The notes below the pieces were generated by a model, which ran no database searches, had not been told where the DNA came from, and saw only the letters and a list, made by a program, of their open reading frames with translations. Below, piece after piece: positions 7,000 through 12,122 of a stretch of DNA of 12,122 bases. Each line of letters starts with the position of its first letter. Positions within the stretch are counted from its first letter, which is position 1. This DNA comes from Rickettsiales bacterium (GTDB lineage Bacteria; Pseudomonadota; Alphaproteobacteria; Rickettsiales; UBA1997), in contig JAOFKK010000026.1 of the NCBI GenBank assembly GCA_028040005.1, forward strand, positions 1-12,122. Direction: 5' to 3'. The translations under genes and the position numbers were made by a program.

Positions 7000-8835
7000 A
7001 TGTGCGGAATAATTGGAGTAATATCAAATAAAAATTCAGAAGATAAAGTCCTAGAAGGTCTTAAGAGGATGGAATATCGTGGCTATGATTCTTCCGGAAT
7101 TTCAGTCATGAGTAACAATATTATCAAAACTCACAAGGAGGAAGGTAAAATTATTAATCTTGAAAATTCAATTAAAGAAGATAAGAATTTTAAGGGCAAT
7201 ATTGCTATTGGCCATACTAGATGGGCAACTCATGGTGTTGCAAATAAGCAAAATTCTCACCCACATTTTACCGATAAAGTTAGTGTTGTTCATAATGGTA
7301 TTATTGAAAATTATCAAGAAATTAAAGATAAATTAATTAAGGAAGGGTTTAAATTTAAAAGCCAAACTGACACTGAAGTTATCACTAATTTAATTGCTAG
7401 TCTTTTAGAGCAAAATTTTGATAAAAAAACCATTATTTTAAAGGTTCTATCAATTATTGAGGGTAGTTTTGCATTAGGAATTATTTTTCATGATGAAGAT
7501 AATCTTTTAATTGCAGCCAAAAAAGGCTCACCACTTTTGGTTGGATTGGGCAAGAATGAAAATTACATAGCCTCAGATTATTTTGCCATTAATGATTATG
7601 TACAAAATATTTGCTATTTGGAAGATGGTGATATTGCTTTTTTAACAAAGGATAAAATTGATATTTTTGACATTAACCAAAATAAAATCACTAGAGAAAT
7701 TAAAAAAATTGACAAAAATAGTGAAAAAATCAGTAAAAATGGTTTTGATCATTTTATGCTTAAAGAAATCTATGAACAGCCAGAAACTATTCAAAAAACT
7801 TTAGCAAAATATTTAGATAAAAAAAATCATCAAATTTCTTTACCAAAATTCTCTTTTGATTTAAAAAAGATTGAAAAAATTACTATTGTTGCCTGCGGAA
7901 CCTCTTATTATGCTGGCATGATTGGTAAATATTTAATTGAATCTTTAGCAAGAATTAATGTAGAAGTTGATATTGCATCGGAATTTAGATATCGCAACCC
8001 ACCACAAACAAAAAATTCTTTAACAATTTTTATTTCACAATCGGGAGAAACGGCCGATACTATCGCTGCTATGAAATATGTTAAATATTTAAATCAAAAA
8101 TCATTAGCAATTGTTAATGCCCCAAAAAGTACTATGGCGCATTTAGCTGATGACGTAATATTAACAACAGCCGGCGTAGAAATTGGCGTTGCTTCAACCA
8201 AGGCTTATACAGCGCAATTAGCAATTTTAATTCTTTTTGCTCTTAATTTGGGTCAAAAAAGAGGCTTTTTAAAGGAGGAAAAAGTTAATGAATTAATTGC
8301 CTCATTAAATTTAATGCCCAATTTAATGCAACAAATTCTTTCAAAGGAATATGTTGAAGAAGTTAAAAAAATAGCACATCAAATTAAAGATACTCAAAAT
8401 ATTTTATATATTGGTCGTGGCATTTCTTACGCCACTTCAATGGAGGCAGCTTTAAAACTTAAAGAACTTTCTTATATTAACTCTTCTGCTATTGCTGCCG
8501 GTGAGTTAAAACATGGCACAATCGCCCTAATTGACAAAGAAAGCTATGTTATTGCTATTGCACCGGAAAATGATTTATTTGATAAAATTTCTTCTAATAT
8601 TGCCGAAATTTCTGCCCGAAATGGTAAGGTAATATTAATCTCTAGCAAGGGCGCATCCAATAATATTAAAAATATTATTTCAAATTCCTTGCATATCGCT
8701 AAAAATTCTGATATAATAGCTGAGTCACTACTTTATGTGATACCGGTTCAGCTGATTGCTTATTATGTTGCGTTATTTAAGGGACATGATGTTGATCAGC
8801 CACGAAATTTAGCAAAATCCGTTACTGTTGAATAA
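7000..8835 (+). CDS. glmS: Glutamine-fructose-6-phosphate aminotransferase (isomerizing)
   Basis: GlmS makes glucosamine-6-phosphate from fructose-6-phosphate and glutamine, the entry step to UDP-GlcNAc for peptidoglycan and lipid A. At 611 residues it matches E. coli (609). The N-terminal glutaminase domain begins MCGIIGV, with the nucleophile Cys2 exposed after Met removal; GHTRWATHG (71-79), HNGIIENY (98-105) and SQTDTEV (121-127) bind glutamine. Two SIS sugar-phosphate domains follow: the first contains ACGTSYYAG (from 298) and SQSGETADT (346-354), the second LYIGRG and ELKHGT. The C-terminus DVDQPRNLAKSVTVE carries the catalytic lysine. It lies 69 bases after znuA, so it may have its own promoter; the gap has no visible Shine-Dalgarno and no ribozyme. 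No frameshift or missing active-site residue is seen. Confidence 0.98.
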   Translation: MCGIIGVISNKNSEDKVLEGLKRMEYRGYDSSGISVMSNNIIKTHKEEGKIINLENSIKEDKNFKGNIAIGHTRWATHGVANKQNSHPHFTDKVSVVHNGIIENYQEIKDKLIKEGFKFKSQTDTEVITNLIASLLEQNFDKKTIILKVLSIIEGSFALGIIFHDEDNLLIAAKKGSPLLVGLGKNENYIASDYFAINDYVQNICYLEDGDIAFLTKDKIDIFDINQNKITREIKKIDKNSEKISKNGFDHFMLKEIYEQPETIQKTLAKYLDKKNHQISLPKFSFDLKKIEKITIVACGTSYYAGMIGKYLIESLARINVEVDIASEFRYRNPPQTKNSLTIFISQSGETADTIAAMKYVKYLNQKSLAIVNAPKSTMAHLADDVILTTAGVEIGVASTKAYTAQLAILILFALNLGQKRGFLKEEKVNELIASLNLMPNLMQQILSKEYVEEVKKIAHQIKDTQNILYIGRGISYATSMEAALKLKELSYINSSAIAAGELKHGTIALIDKESYVIAIAPENDLFDKISSNIAEISARNGKVILISSKGASNNIKNIISNSLHIAKNSDIIAESLLYVIPVQLIAYYVALFKGHDVDQPRNLAKSVTVE

Positions 8836-8843
8836 TTTTTAAC

Positions 8844-8880
8844 AAATTACCAAAGTAATTTTGCTAATTTAATTTTTTCT
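8844..8880 (+). terminator. Possible weak terminator after glmS
   Basis: AAATTAC (8844-8850) and GTAATTT (8855-8861) form a perfect 7-base stem with a CAAA loop, followed by a T-rich stretch ending TTTTTTCTT. The stem is low in GC and the T-run lies about 12 bases downstream of the stem, so it is a weak candidate. If real it separates glmS from the autotransporter gene, which begins at 8896. Confidence 0.35.
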
Positions 8881-8895
8881 TATTTATAACAATAT

Positions 8896-11800
8896 ATGAA
8901 TTTTTTAAGAAAATTTATCTTGGTTGGAATGATTTTTAGTGCGAAAACCACATTTGCAGCTAATTTTACCGTTTCCTCGCCATCAAATGATCAGATAAGT
9001 AAATATAATACGGAAGTTTTGGGTAATAATCTTATAGATAATATAATTTTTACCACAGATGATACATTATCAATTGACGCAATAAATAGCAATCTCTTAT
9101 CTATTACCACTCAATATGGCGGTCAAGGTAAATTAGATTTTACAAGCGCCTCAGCTTTAACTATCACTAATGGCGGTATTGGAACTGTTAATAATCAATT
9201 AAGTGAAATTATTTCTGGAGCTAGTAATTCTGATATTACTATCAATGCTTCTAGCCTATATGCTGATACATTAAATTTGACCGACTCAACAACAGATATT
9301 ACTATCTCTGGTACATCAATCCTTAATTTTAATGATATTAATCTTTCTAGCTCTACTGCTAATCTAATTTTCTCTAATGCTAATCAAGCAATTAATATTT
9401 CTGGCGATATTAATCTTTCTGGTGGTAGCGGTGAGATTAATGGTAATAATACTAATTTAACCTTTTCTGGCTCAACATCTCAAACAATATATTCTACAAT
9501 TGGCGTAAATAATAGGATCTCTTCTATTAATATTAGCGGCTCTAATACTAAAAATTTTGCACAAAATATTTTAGTTTCAAATATTAATTTCTCTAATTCT
9601 AGCGATGCTACTTTTAACCTATCAGGAGTAGCTAATGAAATTAATTTAACTGGCAATATTACTTCTAGCGCCGCTTCTGGCATTATTTCTAGAATGACAG
9701 GGTCAGACTCCTCCAATGTTTTAAGATTAAATGGTACGTCCAATCAAACATTAAATGCCATGTTTGGCACTTCTTCCGCTTCACGATTTAACGAAATTGA
9801 TATTAATAATGGCAATATTATTGATTTTAGCCAAGATTCTTATATTAATATTGTTAATATTGACACGGCCAATGCCACACTCAATTCTTCATCATTGATG
9901 GATATTACAACATTAAATATTTCTGATGATTCCACTCTTTCTGGCACTTCAACAATGAATATCACTTCTTTTAATATTGATGCTGATGGTAAGGAGCTTA
10001 CTTTAAATAGAGATATTAATATTTTAGGCCATATTAATGGCTTATCAGGTGGTAATACCGAAGAAATTAGCGGCACATCTGGCTCTATATCATTTAACGG
10101 AACCTCTGCTCAAAATGTTAATGACATTACCTTAGGTAAAGTTTCTACAATTCGTCTCGGTACTTTAAAAACTAGCAATATTAATGATGTCAATCTTAAT
10201 GATAATGCTTATGTTACTGATGTTACATTTGAAAATAGCACAGGAACAGCAAATTTAAATATTGCCAATAGTAAAGAATTTGATATTGGCGGTAATATTA
10301 CAAAATCCACTGGCGAGTCTTTTATTATGGGATTGGGAACGGTTAAATTATCAGGCACTGATAGTCAAACCGTTAATGTTAACATAGGTAGCTCTGGAAA
10401 TAGGGTTGGTTCTTTAAATGTTACTAATTCAAATTCTGTAATTTTAAATAATGACACTTATATTAGTAGCTTTACCTATAGTGGCAATAATCTGACAATG
10501 ATTAGCAATAGCAATCTTGATATTGATGGTAATATGGATTTAACCAGTAAAAATATTAATTTTAGATTATCTTCAAATAATATAGCTAGCAATCCCTTTG
10601 GGAAAATTAATTTAGGATCAAATAGCCTAACATTAAGTGACAGTAGTTTATTTTTTGACTATGATAGTTTAACTGGCAGTTCTCTTAATTTTAACTATAA
10701 TGGTGGTAGCTATAACATTATTGATAATGGTAATATTTCTAATTTAAATAATATATCTTTTACTGATAATTCCTACTTATTTAATCATTCCTTAACCTTA
10801 GATGGCAATAATATTCAAACCACAATCAACAAAGATGCTGATATTTTTAATGAACAAAGGCTAGGTGATATAAATGTTCAAATGCTTAATAATGCTTTAG
10901 AACAATCAAATATTGCTTCAGATATTATGTCAATTACCAGTGAAGATGAATTAGAAGAAGCCATGGAGTCAATAAGATTACCAAATAGCGCGCCATTATT
11001 AAAATATAACATATCAACTCATAACAATCTTAATTATCTAAATTATCAAAGAGTTAGAAATATAACATTATTTCCCAAAAGAAATCGTCAAGGTTTTTGG
11101 GCTGAATTTTATGCTTCCAATATTTATCAAGATGAGGATGAAGAAAAGAATCATGATGGTTTTGCAGCAGTGGGAAGTGGCTTTCTAGCTGGCTATGATT
11201 ATGTTAATGGTGGTAATGTTTTTGGCTTTAGCACTTTTTATTCTGGAGCAGAAATACAAAATGATAATAAGGGTGATTTTAAATCTATTATTGAGTCAGT
11301 AGGTGCCTCCATTTATAATAAATTTGGATCCAAATATACAAAAGGTTTTTACAATATTAATCATTTTAATTATATATCTAATGATTATCGCAATGAAAGA
11401 AAAGTCAAATTGCCAAATTTGCGTGAAATTATCAAATCAGAATTTTCTGGATATTCAGCAAGTGCAAAATCAGAAATTGGATATCACTATAATATCATTA
11501 AAAGTTCTATTTTATCACCCAAAATATCTTTAGAATATTTTATTGATAATCGTGATTCCTATGAAGAATACGGATCAGATAATGCTGCCCTTAATGTTAA
11601 TGAGGAAGATTATGACAGTCTCATATTTTCTGCTGGATTTGATTTTGGTGGTAAATTCTATACTAACAAGAAGACCTTATTTTCACCTATGATTGATATT
11701 TCTTGGCGTAAATATATTGGTGATGATAAGCAAGTCCGAAAAATGGCTTATAATAATAGTAATGATTATTTTACCATTAAATCTTCAGAAATACCTTCTG

Positions 11801-11979
11801 ATTATTTAAATTTTGCTATTAATGCTGAATATTCAAGAGCTGTTGAGGATTTCCATATTAATCCGGTTTTTAATCTTAAATATAATGCTATGATGGCCAA
11901 AAATTTTATTTCTCATGGTTTTGCTGCTGAAATAAGATATAATTTTAGCTCAAGATTAATGAAATCTAGCGATAATTAA
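8896..11979 (+). CDS. Autotransporter (type Va) with repeat-built passenger
   Basis: A 1027-residue surface protein. A signal peptide (residues 1-21/22, cut near TFA-A) leads into a passenger (about 23-650) rich in Asn, Ser, Ile, Thr and Gly, poor in charge and free of cysteine, as expected for a beta-helix. It contains at least four related modules, starting near residues 188, 276, 398 and 483, each with a core like LTFSGSTSQT followed by an IG turn. A charged helical linker (about 653-696, with EDELEEAMESIRLP at 683-696) precedes the C-terminal autotransporter beta-barrel (about 730-1017), which starts at QGFWAEFYAS and shows alternating aromatic strands. The last strand ends GFAAEIRYNF, but ten further residues (SSRLMKSSDN) follow the usual terminal Phe1017. 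It resembles rickettsial Sca/OmpB-type proteins in style, but I do not assign it to a named one. Adhesion is a reasonable guess, not shown. The start at 8896 is fixed by the signal peptide; no Shine-Dalgarno is visible. Confidence 0.9.
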   Translation: MNFLRKFILVGMIFSAKTTFAANFTVSSPSNDQISKYNTEVLGNNLIDNIIFTTDDTLSIDAINSNLLSITTQYGGQGKLDFTSASALTITNGGIGTVNNQLSEIISGASNSDITINASSLYADTLNLTDSTTDITISGTSILNFNDINLSSSTANLIFSNANQAINISGDINLSGGSGEINGNNTNLTFSGSTSQTIYSTIGVNNRISSINISGSNTKNFAQNILVSNINFSNSSDATFNLSGVANEINLTGNITSSAASGIISRMTGSDSSNVLRLNGTSNQTLNAMFGTSSASRFNEIDINNGNIIDFSQDSYINIVNIDTANATLNSSSLMDITTLNISDDSTLSGTSTMNITSFNIDADGKELTLNRDINILGHINGLSGGNTEEISGTSGSISFNGTSAQNVNDITLGKVSTIRLGTLKTSNINDVNLNDNAYVTDVTFENSTGTANLNIANSKEFDIGGNITKSTGESFIMGLGTVKLSGTDSQTVNVNIGSSGNRVGSLNVTNSNSVILNNDTYISSFTYSGNNLTMISNSNLDIDGNMDLTSKNINFRLSSNNIASNPFGKINLGSNSLTLSDSSLFFDYDSLTGSSLNFNYNGGSYNIIDNGNISNLNNISFTDNSYLFNHSLTLDGNNIQTTINKDADIFNEQRLGDINVQMLNNALEQSNIASDIMSITSEDELEEAMESIRLPNSAPLLKYNISTHNNLNYLNYQRVRNITLFPKRNRQGFWAEFYASNIYQDEDEEKNHDGFAAVGSGFLAGYDYVNGGNVFGFSTFYSGAEIQNDNKGDFKSIIESVGASIYNKFGSKYTKGFYNINHFNYISNDYRNERKVKLPNLREIIKSEFSGYSASAKSEIGYHYNIIKSSILSPKISLEYFIDNRDSYEEYGSDNAALNVNEEDYDSLIFSAGFDFGGKFYTNKKTLFSPMIDISWRKYIGDDKQVRKMAYNNSNDYFTIKSSEIPSDYLNFAINAEYSRAVEDFHINPVFNLKYNAMMAKNFISHGFAAEIRYNFSSRLMKSSDN
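9457..10500 (+). repeat. Four degenerate protein-level modules in the passenger
   Basis: The motif cores are LTFSGSTSQT (residues 188-197), LRLNGTSNQT (276-285), ISFNGTSAQN (398-407) and VKLSGTDSQT (483-492). The glycines are spaced 88, 122 and 85 residues apart. Each core is preceded by a G-N-I-(N/T)-x-S-type strand (for example GDINLSGGSG, GNITSSAASG, GNITKSTGES) and followed by an (I/F/L)G turn and an Asn-rich strand. A fainter copy may start near residue 80 (LDFTSASALT). They are diverged at DNA level, so this is old duplication and not a recent tandem repeat. Confidence 0.7.
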
Positions 11980-12020
11980 AACAAAATAAAAGAGGGTTTC
12001 CACATCTTGTTGCACCTATA

Positions 12021-12122
12021 GGGTCTGTTGTGAATCAAAATATCCACAGAGATTTTTTGTAAAAATATAGGATTTTTGGTTAGGATTATCTTTGAAGTTA
12101 TGTGTATGTTGTAATGGGAGGT
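12021..12122. mobile_element. Possible insertion-sequence end, truncated by the window
   Basis: After the autotransporter stop the texture changes to a mix richer in G, with GGGTCTGTTGTGAAT starting at 12021 directly after CCTATA. GG-rich ends followed by a TTGTTG-like core resemble the terminal repeats of IS5/IS903-type elements, and a preceding TA or CTA would fit their target preference. No transposase is visible in the remaining 100 bases, and the other end lies outside the window, so this stays a suspicion. The 41 bases before it (11980-12020) hold no gene and no clear terminator. Confidence 0.2.

Noticed and set aside
9480..10076. Minus-strand open frames opposite the autotransporter passenger
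   Set aside because: The low-complexity, stop-poor passenger leaves long open frames on the other strand; they show no start signals or domain features.

Overview
The window is very AT-rich (leucine is mostly TTA, lysine AAA, isoleucine ATT). Its conserved genes (pheS, znuC, znuB, znuA, miaA, glmS) look alphaproteobacterial: the ZnuC carries a His-rich C-terminus of alphaproteobacterial type, and a large autotransporter with a Rickettsiales/Holosporales-like Asn/Ser/Ile-rich passenger follows glmS. The best guess is a reduced-genome, probably host-associated Rickettsiales- or Holosporales-like bacterium. This rests on composition and gene style, not on a database match. No gene start shows a convincing Shine-Dalgarno sequence.

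Layout: (1) 63-1427, minus strand, a 454-residue protein I do not recognise, with a Ser-rich linker and a Cys cluster near its C-terminus. (2) 1428-1729, a 302-base non-coding stretch with a nested set of inverted repeats. (3) 1730-2767, minus strand, pheS, with no pheT after it. (4) 2768-2930, a divergent intergenic region with a strong long hairpin. (5) 2931-6930, plus strand, a tightly packed run: ABC-2 permease, znuC, znuB, miaA, znuA, with overlaps of 1, 8 and 10 bases and then an 11-base gap. (6) 7000-8835, glmS. (7) 8896-11979, a 1027-residue autotransporter. (8) 11980-12122, a tail of different texture that may contain the edge of an insertion sequence, cut by the window end.

How the genes work together: znuA (periplasmic binder), znuB (membrane channel) and znuC (ATPase) form one complete zinc importer. 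miaA (tRNA A37 prenylation) is embedded between znuB and znuA and is probably translated by coupling to znuB. The ABC-2 permease at the head of the run has no ATPase of its own nearby. GlmS supplies glucosamine-6-phosphate for peptidoglycan and lipopolysaccharide, which fits a cell that keeps an outer membrane able to display the downstream autotransporter. Nothing in the window amounts to a clear new multi-gene system. The parts most worth following are the orphan 454-residue protein, the nested inverted-repeat element beside it, the repeat-built autotransporter, and the odd company kept by the zinc operon.
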